Part shown: one piece after another, positions 8,681-17,809 of the stretch | How the letters are laid out: each line of letters opens with the position of its first letter | How positions within the stretch are numbered: the stretch's first letter is position 1 | NCBI GenBank assembly: GCA_027487485.1 | Contig: JAIYDN010000048.1 | Span: 1 to 64,000 of the forward strand | Direction: 5' to 3' | DNA: 64,000 nt | DNA from: Planctomycetaceae bacterium | GTDB lineage: Bacteria; Planctomycetota; Planctomycetia; Pirellulales; Pirellulaceae | The notes under the pieces: model-generated | Seen by the model: the letters and a program-made list of their open reading frames with translations, nothing else | What the model was told of the DNA's origin: nothing | The model's database searches: none | Translations under genes and position numbers: made by a program

Positions 8681-9561
8681 GGTTGGCTAGGTTTAACCAC
8701 AAAGGGAGCAATACCGTTTGGGATACTCGGGATGTCCATCAAGGTAGGGAGTGAGCGTGGAGCACTTTGAACAGGTTGAGGGAGATCCTCGATCGGCAGT
8801 TGCGTCTGAATCGGTTCTTGTTGCGATGGAGGTACTGGAAATTGAAGAGTTCCTTGTTCCATCCATTGAACCGCATTCTGGCCGAGAGGCATTTGTGGCC
8901 CAGGAACTGATGGTTTGACGCCATAATCGTCGCGGTATCGGGTTGCTAAAAGTTCTTGAGCCCAGTCGAGCCAATCAGGACGTGTTTCCAAAAAGACAAG
9001 TTCTCGAAGTAAGCCTTGAATTTCCGTCGGATCGTATTCTTGTTTGATGCGTACTCGGGCCAGATTCCCGATTGCGATTGTGTTGCGAGGATCGATTTCG
9101 AGTGCTTGCAGGTAAAAGTCTGCTGCCTCTTCCAACCTGTCTGCTTCATCGTGAAGCATGCCCAGATTGAGTAGTGGCTCGACACTGTTTGGGGCAATTT
9201 GAGAGGCGCGTTGAAACTCCCAAGCGGCTTGGTAAAGGTCGCGGCGCGATAGGTACATGTTTCCTAGATTGTTGTGTGCAGCTGCAAAACCTGGATCGTA
9301 CTCAACAGCTTTAAGAAAATGTGTTTCCGCTTTGCCTGTTTTGCCGTGAGCCAAGTACTTGAGTCCACGATTATTGTGGTACAGGGCCTTCGGAGATGTC
9401 TGGCGAGCGTCAACCGTGGACATATCACTGAACGCATCCCACTCGACCAGTTGGCAGCCTGGGGTGAGTAGGAGGCATAGGCAGTATAGAATTTTTGCCC
9501 ACGACGCCAAGCGAGATGGTTTTGATAGCGAATGATCTCGTTTTTTGATCAGGATTCGCAT
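8677..9561 (-). CDS. TPR-repeat lipoprotein, secretin partner
   Basis: 294 residues. The N-terminus is basic and then hydrophobic, ending in LLLTPGC with the lipobox Cys at residue 36, so it should be a lipid-anchored envelope protein. Residues about 60-190 contain at least three tetratricopeptide repeats (NNRGLKYLAHGKTGKAETHFLKAVEYDPGFAAAHNNLGNMYLSRRDLYQAAWEFQRA...). The C-terminal 100 residues are Pro/Gln-rich and probably unstructured. It overlaps the secretin start by 4 nt. TPR lipoproteins of the PilF/PilW type act as pilotins that help secretins insert and assemble, so that role is a reasonable inference here. Confidence 0.88.
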   Translation of the reverse strand: MRILIKKRDHSLSKPSRLASWAKILYCLCLLLTPGCQLVEWDAFSDMSTVDARQTSPKALYHNNRGLKYLAHGKTGKAETHFLKAVEYDPGFAAAHNNLGNMYLSRRDLYQAAWEFQRASQIAPNSVEPLLNLGMLHDEADRLEEAADFYLQALEIDPRNTIAIGNLARVRIKQEYDPTEIQGLLRELVFLETRPDWLDWAQELLATRYRDDYGVKPSVPGPQMPLGQNAVQWMEQGTLQFPVPPSQQEPIQTQLPIEDLPQPVQSAPRSLPTLMDIPSIPNGIAPFVVKPSQP

Positions 9562-9817
9562 GCTGGTTCGCTGGGTCGATCCGTTGCAAAGGGCGTTGAT
9601 GGAAACAACCTAGCTTGTGTCAAAGAGGGGGCCGCACGTCAAGAGAGAACCAGTCGTGGCAAGCAGGACTTTGCTGTCATTTGGATGTGATGAATGGGCC
9701 TATTGTGTGGCCCGGGTACTTGAATACTTCCCAAAAACCCTCGCGTTGACTTTGGCAACGTTCGGATTTTGTCGATGCATTTTGTGTTCGTTAAACTGGC
9801 ATTCAATCAAGGGACTG

Positions 9818-10732
9818 ATGATGCGTCTATTTGCTTTCATGTTGATTTCGTTGTTCGTGGGCTGTGTTCATGTTCCGCTCCGCAAGAACACGTTAAAACA
9901 AGCACAATCACTTTCGGACCTTCATGAGCAGCAAGTTCTAAGCAATATAGCGAAGTCGATTGCTGAACCGAATTCCGTTCCTTACTTTGCGATACCGAAA
10001 GCAGGTAGTACTCAGGTAACGGGGACCGGCGGATCGACTCTGTCCCTTGTCTGGAATCCACGAACGATCGTATCGGAAACCCTTGGACTCAATGCATCTG
10101 GGACGTTGTCGGAAAATTGGACGCTGGAACCCATCAACAATCCAGACAAGCTAAACCTTATGTCATGCTTGTTAAAGCATGTTTCGTGCAAAACCTACGG
10201 CGAATGCGAAGATTGTGAAAAGCGACTTACAACGTTTTTTAAAGAAAAGTACCCGACATGTTTACCTCAGTGCTGGTTCCATCACGGCTGCAAGTCTGAT
10301 GTTCCGAAACATTGCAGGAAAGTAGGAAGGCATGATTCGACTTATGTCTGGGTGACTCCGCAGTACTACGGAGAGCTCAACATCATTACGCTTGCGTTCT
10401 TAGACATTGCGACCGCTGATCTTACCGCATTTCAGCCGAGCAAGCCGTTCAAGGTTACACAGACATTTAAAGGAGCAAACGGTAACGAGATCAAGGGCGA
10501 ATACAACGTTTCGAAAGACGACTACGACAAGATGATAAAGACGATGACTGGCGTGGAAAAAACGATGAATGCAACATCGACGAGTGACTCCAATCCAGAA
10601 GCTACTTTACCGATCATACCATTTGACATCCTCACGCCGAGTACTCCGTTGGAAGACTCATCCCGCGAGTTCAAGAAGAGGACAGAGCCATTTGGTGGGC
10701 TCGACAGCTTGCTTCTCCTCCCGCGTCAATAG
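9818..10732 (+). CDS. Putative lipoprotein, Cys-rich central region, unknown function
   Basis: 304 residues from the ATG at 9818, preceded by an AAGGGA ribosome site; the frame stays open upstream but that part is not protein-like. The N-terminus MMRLFAFMLISLFVGC is a short lipoprotein-type signal with Cys at 16 (lipobox-like, Phe at -3). Residues about 120-170 contain many Cys (CLLKHVSCKTYGECEDCEKR, CLPQCWFHHGCKSDVPKHC), which suggests disulfides or a metal site outside the cytoplasm. No family recognised. It is divergent from the TPR-secretin operon and convergent with the ankyrin gene. Confidence 0.75.
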   Translation: MMRLFAFMLISLFVGCVHVPLRKNTLKQAQSLSDLHEQQVLSNIAKSIAEPNSVPYFAIPKAGSTQVTGTGGSTLSLVWNPRTIVSETLGLNASGTLSENWTLEPINNPDKLNLMSCLLKHVSCKTYGECEDCEKRLTTFFKEKYPTCLPQCWFHHGCKSDVPKHCRKVGRHDSTYVWVTPQYYGELNIITLAFLDIATADLTAFQPSKPFKVTQTFKGANGNEIKGEYNVSKDDYDKMIKTMTGVEKTMNATSTSDSNPEATLPIIPFDILTPSTPLEDSSREFKKRTEPFGGLDSLLLLPRQ

Positions 10733-10802
10733 AAATCGAGGGATCCCGTCACACGTTCGGGGCGTTAATGAGATATCCGAATCATGTTTCAGACGGTTAG
10801 CA

Positions 10803-11525
10803 TTAGCGACCATTGCCACCCAGGGGCACAAAGGAAACACGAGTGGATTGCACTCGTTTCGAGAATGAGTTAGCTTCTACTTTGCCGTTGCTGCTTTCCC
10901 TAACAGGACTAAGCGTATCGGAAGAAGCGGCGTTCATCTTGGAAGGTTCGTTCCTGTGTAGGTCCAGAGTTTCGTAAAGGCCGCTTTGTGCCGTCCTTCG
11001 AGTATCCAATGGTTCGAGCAATCGAACAAGCTCCGATCGATCTGCAGCTATTGCTAGGTCAAGTGGCGTTCGCCCTGCCGAATCTTGAATGACGGCATTG
11101 GCACCATGTTTAAGTAGATACTTTGCCAAGTAGGCTTGACCCGTGCGAGCAGCGATGTGCAATGGAGTTTCCCCCTTTGCGTTTTGAAGGTTTGGCGACA
11201 TGCCTGCTTCGAGAAGAACACACACGAATCCGACGTTTTCGTTCCGAGCGGCACGGTGCAACAAGTAATCGCCCTTGTTGCCAATGAGTTCATGAAAATT
11301 TGCTCCGTACTCAAGAAGGAGAGGTACAACCTCATTTGCATGATACTTTTCGGTCAATTGCAACATGGACATTTTATAAAAGGTCCGCCCATTGGGATCA
11401 GCATGCTTCTCCAATGCCGATTTTGCATCGGTTACGCTTTTTCGTTCAATAGCGTCGATCAATTCGTACAGTGGGAGCACAACTACCTCGAATGTTGTTG
11501 CAATCCCTATCCCGTTTTTGGTCAA
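10803..11525 (-). CDS. Ankyrin-repeat protein
   Basis: About 240 residues. Three to four ankyrin repeats occupy residues about 50-175, with clear consensus stretches such as GETPLHIAARTGQAYLAKYLLKHGANAVIQDSAGRTPLDLAIA. Ankyrin repeats mediate protein-protein contacts. The C-terminal 65 residues are Ser/Arg-rich and probably disordered. The furthest start is TTG at 11525, and no strong ribosome site decides the start. No signal peptide is seen, so it is probably cytoplasmic. Binding partner unknown. Confidence 0.8.
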   Translation of the reverse strand: MTKNGIGIATTFEVVVLPLYELIDAIERKSVTDAKSALEKHADPNGRTFYKMSMLQLTEKYHANEVVPLLLEYGANFHELIGNKGDYLLHRAARNENVGFVCVLLEAGMSPNLQNAKGETPLHIAARTGQAYLAKYLLKHGANAVIQDSAGRTPLDLAIAADRSELVRLLEPLDTRRTAQSGLYETLDLHRNEPSKMNAASSDTLSPVRESSNGKVEANSFSKRVQSTRVSFVPLGGNGR

Positions 11526-11544
11526 ATAGCAAATGTCTTTTCAC

Positions 11545-11569
11545 TTAGTCCGACTGGATGTCGGACTAA
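11545..11569. other. Perfect 10-bp inverted repeat (hairpin)
   Basis: TTAGTCCGAC, a five-base loop TGGAT, then GTCGGACTAA. It lies just upstream of the ankyrin gene and may be an operator or a terminator stem. Confidence 0.5.
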
Positions 11570-11591
11570 ACACTGTCAAAGATGATAAGAC

Positions 11592-11607
11592 CGGCGCGGC
11601 AGCGCCG
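11592..11607. terminator. GC-rich hairpin followed by A/T bases
   Basis: CGGCGC, loop GGCA, GCGCCG, followed on the plus strand by AAAATTTTG. It is a terminator-like stem in the gap between the ankyrin gene and the gene ending at 11774. Confidence 0.35.
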
Positions 11608-11630
11608 AAAATTTTGCTTCTGTTCAACCC

Positions 11631-11661
11631 AACCGCCCATCCCGCAAGAGGATAGGCGGTT
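11631..11661 (+). terminator. Candidate rho-independent terminator
   Basis: AACCGCC-C-ATCC pairs with GGAT-A-GGCGGTT around a short loop, followed by GTTCTGTCTT. No gene reads into it from the left on the plus strand, so it may instead serve minus-strand traffic or be a repeat remnant. Confidence 0.35.
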
Positions 11662-11773
11662 GTTCTGTCTTCGATCGGTACATCTATAAATCTTCGTCTT
11701 CAAATCGTCTGCAATTCGAGCAGGCGCCTAGGTGGGAAGCCTGCGAATAATCGGCGGCAAAGTCAATTCCGAC

Positions 11774-12055
11774 TCATCCCTCCTCGATTGCTTGTTTGAG
11801 ACCTGTAATGATGTCCCCCGCATCGCAATAGCTACATTGGATACTGCGGAAGGGAAAGCTCAAAGAGGCCGGAAGGTATACTGGTCTCAATACGCGAGCA
11901 AGCACGATTTGGACATCGTTTCCCTCGAAACCGGTTGGGCGGAATCCTCCCGAATCGAGCCAGCCCTTAAGGAACATGTCATGTTCACGAGCAAGTGCAT
12001 AGTCGTGGTCGCGAATTGAATCCAAGATGGTGATATAGCAAATTGTAGGGTCCAT
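11774..12055 (-). CDS. Small hypothetical protein downstream of ardC
   Basis: 93 residues (MDPTICYITILDSIRDHDYALAREHDMFLKGWLDSGG...). An AGGAAAGGA ribosome site lies before the ATG at 12055, which makes this frame more credible than the overlapping plus-strand frame. It contains a Cys pair CSYC near residue 74. No family is recognised. It starts 20 nt after the ardC stop codon on the same strand, so the two are probably one operon. Confidence 0.6.
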   Translation of the reverse strand: MDPTICYITILDSIRDHDYALAREHDMFLKGWLDSGGFRPTGFEGNDVQIVLARVLRPVYLPASLSFPFRSIQCSYCDAGDIITGLKQAIEEG

Positions 12056-12075
12056 GATTGTTGTTCCTTTCCTGT

Positions 12076-13041
12076 CTATGCCATGAATTCGTTTGTGGAT
12101 GATTCGTCAGAACGCGGCTGCAAGCCGTGCATGAATTCCACAGCCTTGGATGCGTAGGAAGCGGCTGTAAAGATGGCTCGCTTATCGTTTTTCAAGACTT
12201 GTAGCCAGGTTGCCAGATACTCGGCGTGGTCTGCTCGAAGCTCGGGTGTGATGCTCAAATCTGCACATAGAAATGCGGATCCAAGTTCGGCCACTAGCTC
12301 TTCCATGGCATAACCTTCATCGCCGAAGCGTTTGCGGCCTAAATCGCGATCAAGCCGTTTTGGGTGGCGTGTCCAGTGGCAAAGCTCGTGGGCCATGGTA
12401 GCGGCATGGGTTTCGGAATCGCGAAACGTTTCCAAAAACGGCATGCGAACATAATCATGGGTGATGGTGTAATAGGCCTTGTCGCCTCCTTCGCGGATGT
12501 CGGCGTTTAGGTTCTTAAAGAACCGGTCCGCTTGTTCGACCCGTTCGATTGTCGAGTTGGGTTTCCCCTTGGTGGCGTAGTACTGTTCGGGCAAGCCTTC
12601 ACATTGCTCGGCATTGAATACGGTGTATTGTTTCAAGAACGGGATTTCTCGCTCGACTTCATCCCCTTTTTCGTCCGCTTCCGACTTCTTGAAGGTCGAA
12701 GCGTAAACAACGGTGGAACCGTTTTCTCCCTTCTTGACGAATCCGCCAAGCTCTTTGGATTGGTTGAAGGTCAGCCACAATGGGCAGGAATACCCTTTGT
12801 CCTCGGCTTCGGCCCATAGCATCAAGATATTGATGCCAGAGTAGGGCAAGCCATTGAAGCGAAGCGGTCTTGTGATACGACCGGCGGCATGCTCGGCGTT
12901 CCATGGCTTCATCCAAGGCCTTACACCCTGTTCAAGCTGTTCGACGATACGGTTGGTCACTCGCTCGTAAACATCGATTCGAGTGAGTTTGGTTTCGGCG
13001 GTGGCACTAGTAGTTTCGGAAGTAGAAACGGTCGACGACAT
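12076..13041 (-). CDS. ardC: ArdC-like antirestriction protein
   Basis: 321 residues from the ATG at 13041, chosen because AGGGGAG lies upstream; an in-frame ATG at 13071 would add 10 residues. The N-terminal half (YERVTNRIVEQLEQGVRPWMKPW...LPYSGINILMLW) is the single-strand DNA-binding domain of ArdC (DUF1738). The C-terminal half is the zincin-like domain with HELCH at residues 218-222 and a downstream Glu in ELVAELGSAFLC. ArdC proteins protect incoming conjugative DNA from host restriction. Presence here supports the view that the region 11.8-29.9 kb arrived by horizontal transfer. Confidence 0.9.
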   Translation of the reverse strand: MSSTVSTSETTSATAETKLTRIDVYERVTNRIVEQLEQGVRPWMKPWNAEHAAGRITRPLRFNGLPYSGINILMLWAEAEDKGYSCPLWLTFNQSKELGGFVKKGENGSTVVYASTFKKSEADEKGDEVEREIPFLKQYTVFNAEQCEGLPEQYYATKGKPNSTIERVEQADRFFKNLNADIREGGDKAYYTITHDYVRMPFLETFRDSETHAATMAHELCHWTRHPKRLDRDLGRKRFGDEGYAMEELVAELGSAFLCADLSITPELRADHAEYLATWLQVLKNDKRAIFTAASYASKAVEFMHGLQPRSDESSTNEFMA

Positions 13042-14334
13042 AGAAAGGTTCTCCCCTAAAGTGAATGACATGAACGCGGTTTTGGTCTGCTTGCTGAGAA
13101 GCAGCCCCGCTGTTTTTCAAACAGCCGGGGGGCGAATGCCAAAGGCCTAGGGGGAAGGGCAGTCAAGGCCGAGCAAATGAGGAGGGGACCCGTCTGCACA
13201 AGCGAAGGTACGAAGCGCGGAAGATGGGGAGGCAGCCGCATTGGCTCGCGTGGCTCCGAGCCTTGACGGCCCTGGGGTCTCCCCTGATTTTGAAAAAGAA
13301 AGTGCCTTCCGCGCCCAACGAGGCATCTCAATTGGGAACGACTAAACGGCGAACTTAAGGTGTGATCGCGAATGCGTCTCACTCCGCAAGTGTTACGCCA
13401 CAAAGGGAAATAGGCGGGTCCAGCGGAGAGTTGCAACGGACGTTGATGTTGCTAAGAACCGCAAAGTAACCGGTGTTAGGTCGATGATGGATCAAAGGTT
13501 GCAGTACCAGCAGGAGCAGGGTGACGTGATCTAAGTCACCGAGGGAAGCCCAGGATCACGCGGTCGGGAGGTGGTGCTGGAAACTACAAACCTGTATCTG
13601 GGGATCGTTCATTGTTGAAATTGGTTTTGGCATGTGGATTCATCAAGGTCGATTGCAAGCAAAAACAGCGAGAATGAATGTGGTTTCCGTGAACGGACTC
13701 GCGGATCCCACGTATTTTGCTGGACCGCTTCATTTTGACAAAAGGCACGAAATGCGAACTTTTTACTTGCAATTTGTGACTTCAGCTCTAGCCTATTGAC
13801 TTATTAGGTCGAGTTACCATAGGATACCATGGTGAAGCGACAGGCCTTTGATTTGGACCGATGCATTGGAGTTTTGGTCTAAGGTTCCGGAAGGTTCTCC
13901 TGCTTAGAAGTTCGAAAATGACTTTGGAAAAAGACTTATTGTTTACTAAATCGACGGTTGCGGTTATCTCTATTGCGTCAGGATTTTCGTGTCCAACTCC
14001 CGAGGAGAATCGCCCTAAAACAGCTGAGGCCGCGTGTCTCAGAGTGTCGCACAAGGATATGAGCGTGGGTCAATCCCAAAACAAAGAATCTGTGTCTCCT
14101 GTGCTCGATAGGGTTTGATAAGTCCATCACAGATGCGACCGTGAGCCTGTACGCAATAGCTGAAAATCGCCAAGCTCACGGGTGCGGATCTGGGTGAATG
14201 CCAGGAGAGTTTATTGTTTTGTTCGCCTAGCTAATTTGCTACAAAACTCAGGCATGCCGTTGGTTTAGTACTCAGGGATTCGAATAATGACTTATCCCCA
14301 CGGTCAAAAAACATCGGAATTCTGGTTGCGATTG
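13042..14334. other. Long non-coding stretch with inverted repeats
   Basis: About 1.3 kb without a convincing gene. At 13157-13169 (GGGCAGTCAAGGC) and 13260-13272 (GCCTTGACGGCCC) there are arms of a 13-bp inverted repeat with one mismatch, about 90 nt apart. Inside and after it are GGGGACC and GGTCTCCCC, which could pair across the first stem. The region from 13100 to 13600 is richer in G and C than the flanking gene-free part at 13600-14330. A weak frame at 13918-14118 (MTLEKDLLFTKSTVAV...) cannot be supported. An origin, a transfer site or a structured RNA are all possible. Confidence 0.5.
13105..13130. other. Strong hairpin upstream of ardC
   Basis: CCCCG-CTGTTT, loop TTC, AAACAG-C-CGGGG, with one bulged base. 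It lies 64 nt upstream of the ardC start, within its likely leader. Confidence 0.5.
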
Positions 14335-14583
14335 TTATCGCTCACGCTCCTTGAACAACTCCAGCTCCATTGAATAGTCGTTTTTATGCCCATGGCTCAC
14401 CCGTCCACTTTCGAGGAGGTTATCCTTCTCAATTGCTCGAACTTCTTCTAGAGTGAGCGGAACGCCACGCTGGTGACGAGCACGAGCAACACATGCGGTG
14501 ATCGCAGTTCTTAACTCAATTTCCTTCTGTACCTCGTTTGCTCTTACGATTGCTCCCCATGATGGGTTTTTATTGTCGGTCAT
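14335..14583 (-). CDS. Small hypothetical protein
   Basis: 82 residues from the ATG at 14583, chosen because GGAGGA lies 6 nt before it; a longer frame starts at 14676 but its first 31 residues are not supported. The sequence MTDNKNPSWGAIVRANEVQKEIELRTAITACVARARHQRGVPLTLEEVRAIEKDNLLESG is mostly helical and charged. I do not recognise the family. Its compact size and strong ribosome site resemble other small genes of this island. Confidence 0.6.
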   Translation of the reverse strand: MTDNKNPSWGAIVRANEVQKEIELRTAITACVARARHQRGVPLTLEEVRAIEKDNLLESGRVSHGHKNDYSMELELFKERER

Positions 14584-14869
14584 TGGGCTCCTCCGATTGC
14601 AGTTGACGTCTATGTCTAACAGAAGCAACTTAACGATCAAGTAAAAATACTTCTGGGGAATCAAAATGGGGGCCAACTTGTGAGGAACGCGTACGATTTA
14701 ACGTGAAATCGCGCCAAAGATGCTGGTTATCCCGAATTGCCGAGCCTTCTCCAATGCGATTTCAAACACATTTGCGAACTCAAAACGGGTTGACGTGGCG
14801 AAAATCAACCTCACAATCCGTGTTTGAACCTGCATCCGCAGGCCATTCGACAATCCAAGAAAGCTCGCG

Positions 14870-17788
14870 ATGACGATCGGTGTTCAGCTAAATCTAACGT
14901 ATGCGTTTAACCCGCACTTCGGTGTTGCACAACACTCGATTCGATTGCCTACGTGGCTTGTTTTGGGTGACCCTGATTATCTTGAACTTAGGAACATCGA
15001 ATCATTTTCCGACTTCTTCCAGCCGGCGAGACGCGAGCCTACTTTAAATGGTTCGCATGAAGACTCCCCGGTATTTGAATGGGTACGAGAGCGACTAGGC
15101 TGTGAGAAGCATATCAACCTAGTTCATAATCCTTTTGAACCCAACGAATCCGCTATTGCGGACGCCAAATCTCTTTGTACCAATGACGATAGTTTTTTGT
15201 TTTGGATCCAGCTAACAGCGTCCCCGACCTGGCTAGACTTCTCAACCGACTTTGAGATGGTGAGAAAACAACTCATTCGAATCGAAACGTATGTTAGAGA
15301 GACATATGGCAAGAAATTTGGCTTTACCGTTCTTTGGTCTCTTGGCAGTTTTGATTTAGCATTGCTTCGTACGTCCAATAGAGAGAATGACGTTCAGCTT
15401 TGCCATCAGTTTGTGAATTTACTACGGACGCTTAAGTATGGAGATGTCTTCGGTTCTGAGTCCAATGGATCAAGATTCGAATATGAGCTTTTGGCTGAAA
15501 GGAGAAAAGGTATTGAGAATGAGCTTAAGGACGAGTTTGTTTTCACTACAGTCACTGCGAGCCTTGCCTGCAATTTGACGAAAGAATTTACGTCTACAGG
15601 CTCAGAGGGGGATCTCGTTGTCCGAACGCGATTCAAAGCAAAGAAAGGTTTCGAAAAATTGCTTGCAGGGAGCAATACTCCCCTTCTGGGACTTGAGCCA
15701 AAATGGATTCACAGGGACTTCCATTCCGTCAGCGCCTTTGTTAAATGGTTCAAGACACATTGCTGGAGCGAGGGCGGGTGTCGGATAGAGGATTTCGGCA
15801 GCAGCTTTACTGAAATCTTGTTACACCCCGATAATGCTAATACTCTCGACATGAATAATGTGCGCCAAACTGCGACTCAAGTTCATTCAAAAAGCGTGGC
15901 GGAAGCAAAGTTGGTGACGAGCGAGTCATTTTCAGCATCACAACGGGCGATCGACAACGGGTTGAAGGCATTTGCAGACTCGCAGATTGGTCCTACACAA
16001 GGTACAGAGCTTGTGAAGGTACTAACGACATACTATCAGGCACTTGCAAGAACAGATCGACTAAGCGCGATGCGTGATCTCACCCCTTTCTTTCTTCAGC
16101 TTTCGGATGTGTTAGGAGACTCTGAATGGGGTGAGTATCTAGCGTCTACAGACTATTCACGAGAGCTAACTTCTGTTGATCTTTCCTACTTAACAAATCA
16201 TCTCTGGCGAGCGATTAGAAACAGAATTGAATCGCACTGCGAACACACAGACCCACTACTTCCCGCCTCATCTGAAAATGTCGCGGTCAAGCTGCTGAAC
16301 GCCTACACAGTAGCGGCTTGGTTGTGTTCGGATTTGCTTCTTCAAGAGCGAATAGACCGGTCGACTGATTGCGACGCAAGGACGTTTGGTGTCTGCGTTT
16401 GCACGGGCAGTGCAGGACGAGTCGAAGGAAAAGAACTGTTTCGAGAATTTCGCAATCATTGCGAGAGAGTTAGATTGTCAAAAGGCGGTTCGACAGACAA
16501 AGAAGTTTCGCCGCTTTTGCTTCTAAATATATCGGGCCCAATTCTGTTTCGCCCGGAAGCAGCTTTCGCACATTGCCTACACGAGATGGCTGAATTTTCT
16601 AACTGGCTTGCTACAGATAACAACGGCATAAAGGCTGGATTCTCATGGCATTCGTATCGATGCATTGAAAGTCTTTTCTTTAGCTTGGTTCAGGCTACGC
16701 CCGGTATTGATCAACTCGATGATCAGTTTGCATTTGACGTAAAGTGTCTGTTAAGGTTGTCGGTTGTTGATTTGCCTGTAGACGGCACAACATCAAATCC
16801 ACGAAATTGGGAGGACGTTGATTCACTGCTTATGGCACAATTGAGCTTGAAGGATCCCCTAAGAGTGAGTTCCTTTGTGCTATCGAGGTGGCTGGAACTT
16901 GCTAGTGAGGATCGATGGGAAAAACTATGCAGAAGCCCACTCATGAACCATAGATTTTTTGCAGCAAGGAAGCTGATATCGAATGTTATTCGTCAGTCAG
17001 ATAGACCAGGTCCAGGTTTTGGGATAAGGGAATTCCGACGTCGTATTGAGGAGTATGACGTCCTTATCCGGGAAATAGCAGCTGACTTTGGTATGATACT
17101 TATGCTAAGGAAGTTGAAACTCGAGCGTCCAGGGACTGTTCCAGCATCATTTTCAATGCAGGAAGACATTAACTACGCTTTTTATTGTCTTTTGGAAGGA
17201 GCGATGGCTTGGCTTCCAGAAGAAGCAAGAATCCCTAAAGTAATTGGGACAATAATTGCGAGATGGGCTACGCTTCATCGAGGCGTATCATTTGAATTAC
17301 CATTCGATGAGTGGAGGAAAGGTTTTCGTGAACAGCTATTGAATAGCATGTGTCGCGTAAGTCCAATTTATTCGAACGACACGGATCCCGCTATCAGCGA
17401 GAATTTCAAAACTCTCAATAAGGATTTCGACGCAGTAATAGATAATTTTCAAGATTTTTGCCTATTCGACGACCTGCCTGGTCGAGATAGGTTTTACTGT
17501 CTTGCAAGCGTTCTGTTTGAGAGAGTCAATAAGTCCTTTTCCGCAACAAATACGAGCAGCAACTCTCGTCGCAATGAAACAGATGAGAAATACATCACGA
17601 GGTTACACGAGATTTTTGTGGATACTTGGGATGCAGCCGTGAAAGCACACAGTAGTCAGCAACATTCTGCGGACGCCGATCAACGAAGGCTTGTAATGGT
17701 ACTCGAGTTCTGGGCCAAATCACAGAAATTCTGTGTAAAGGAATTGTTCGAGTTGGTAGTGTCAGATCCAAGCAAAGATGTCACTTAA
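14870..17788 (+). CDS. Large soluble protein of unknown function, first gene of a two-gene operon
   Basis: 972 residues, with no signal peptide and no membrane helix. No P-loop, nuclease or protease motif could be identified by eye. A conserved-looking segment near residue 560 (LLLLNISGPILFRPEAAFAHCLHEMAEFSNWL) holds HExxE rather than the HExxH of zincins, so catalysis should not be assumed. The remainder looks predominantly helical. Codon use seems more A/T-rich than the ribosomal genes in this window. The stop codon is 21 nt before the next start, a 258-residue protein with two C-terminal membrane helices, so the two were probably inherited as one unit. The setting (ArdC, toxin-antitoxin, recombinases) suggests a defence or conflict system, but that is inference. 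Confidence 0.75.
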   Translation: MTIGVQLNLTYAFNPHFGVAQHSIRLPTWLVLGDPDYLELRNIESFSDFFQPARREPTLNGSHEDSPVFEWVRERLGCEKHINLVHNPFEPNESAIADAKSLCTNDDSFLFWIQLTASPTWLDFSTDFEMVRKQLIRIETYVRETYGKKFGFTVLWSLGSFDLALLRTSNRENDVQLCHQFVNLLRTLKYGDVFGSESNGSRFEYELLAERRKGIENELKDEFVFTTVTASLACNLTKEFTSTGSEGDLVVRTRFKAKKGFEKLLAGSNTPLLGLEPKWIHRDFHSVSAFVKWFKTHCWSEGGCRIEDFGSSFTEILLHPDNANTLDMNNVRQTATQVHSKSVAEAKLVTSESFSASQRAIDNGLKAFADSQIGPTQGTELVKVLTTYYQALARTDRLSAMRDLTPFFLQLSDVLGDSEWGEYLASTDYSRELTSVDLSYLTNHLWRAIRNRIESHCEHTDPLLPASSENVAVKLLNAYTVAAWLCSDLLLQERIDRSTDCDARTFGVCVCTGSAGRVEGKELFREFRNHCERVRLSKGGSTDKEVSPLLLLNISGPILFRPEAAFAHCLHEMAEFSNWLATDNNGIKAGFSWHSYRCIESLFFSLVQATPGIDQLDDQFAFDVKCLLRLSVVDLPVDGTTSNPRNWEDVDSLLMAQLSLKDPLRVSSFVLSRWLELASEDRWEKLCRSPLMNHRFFAARKLISNVIRQSDRPGPGFGIREFRRRIEEYDVLIREIAADFGMILMLRKLKLERPGTVPASFSMQEDINYAFYCLLEGAMAWLPEEARIPKVIGTIIARWATLHRGVSFELPFDEWRKGFREQLLNSMCRVSPIYSNDTDPAISENFKTLNKDFDAVIDNFQDFCLFDDLPGRDRFYCLASVLFERVNKSFSATNTSSNSRRNETDEKYITRLHEIFVDTWDAAVKAHSSQQHSADADQRRLVMVLEFWAKSQKFCVKELFELVVSDPSKDVT

Positions 17789-17809
17789 GTTTAGGCCTAG
17801 TTGTAAATT

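Noticed and set aside
11732-12019. Plus-strand frame of 95 residues
   Set aside because: It overlaps the minus-strand gene at 11774-12055, which has a good ribosome site and follows ardC in one operon.
13056-13436. Minus-strand frame of 126 residues upstream of ardC
   Set aside because: It overlaps the hairpin and inverted-repeat region, has Arg/Pro/Leu-biased composition, and overlaps the ardC start; not protein-like.
14870-17788. Zinc protease call from HEMAE
   Set aside because: The segment is HExxE, not HExxH, and no third metal ligand motif was seen; insufficient for an enzyme assignment.
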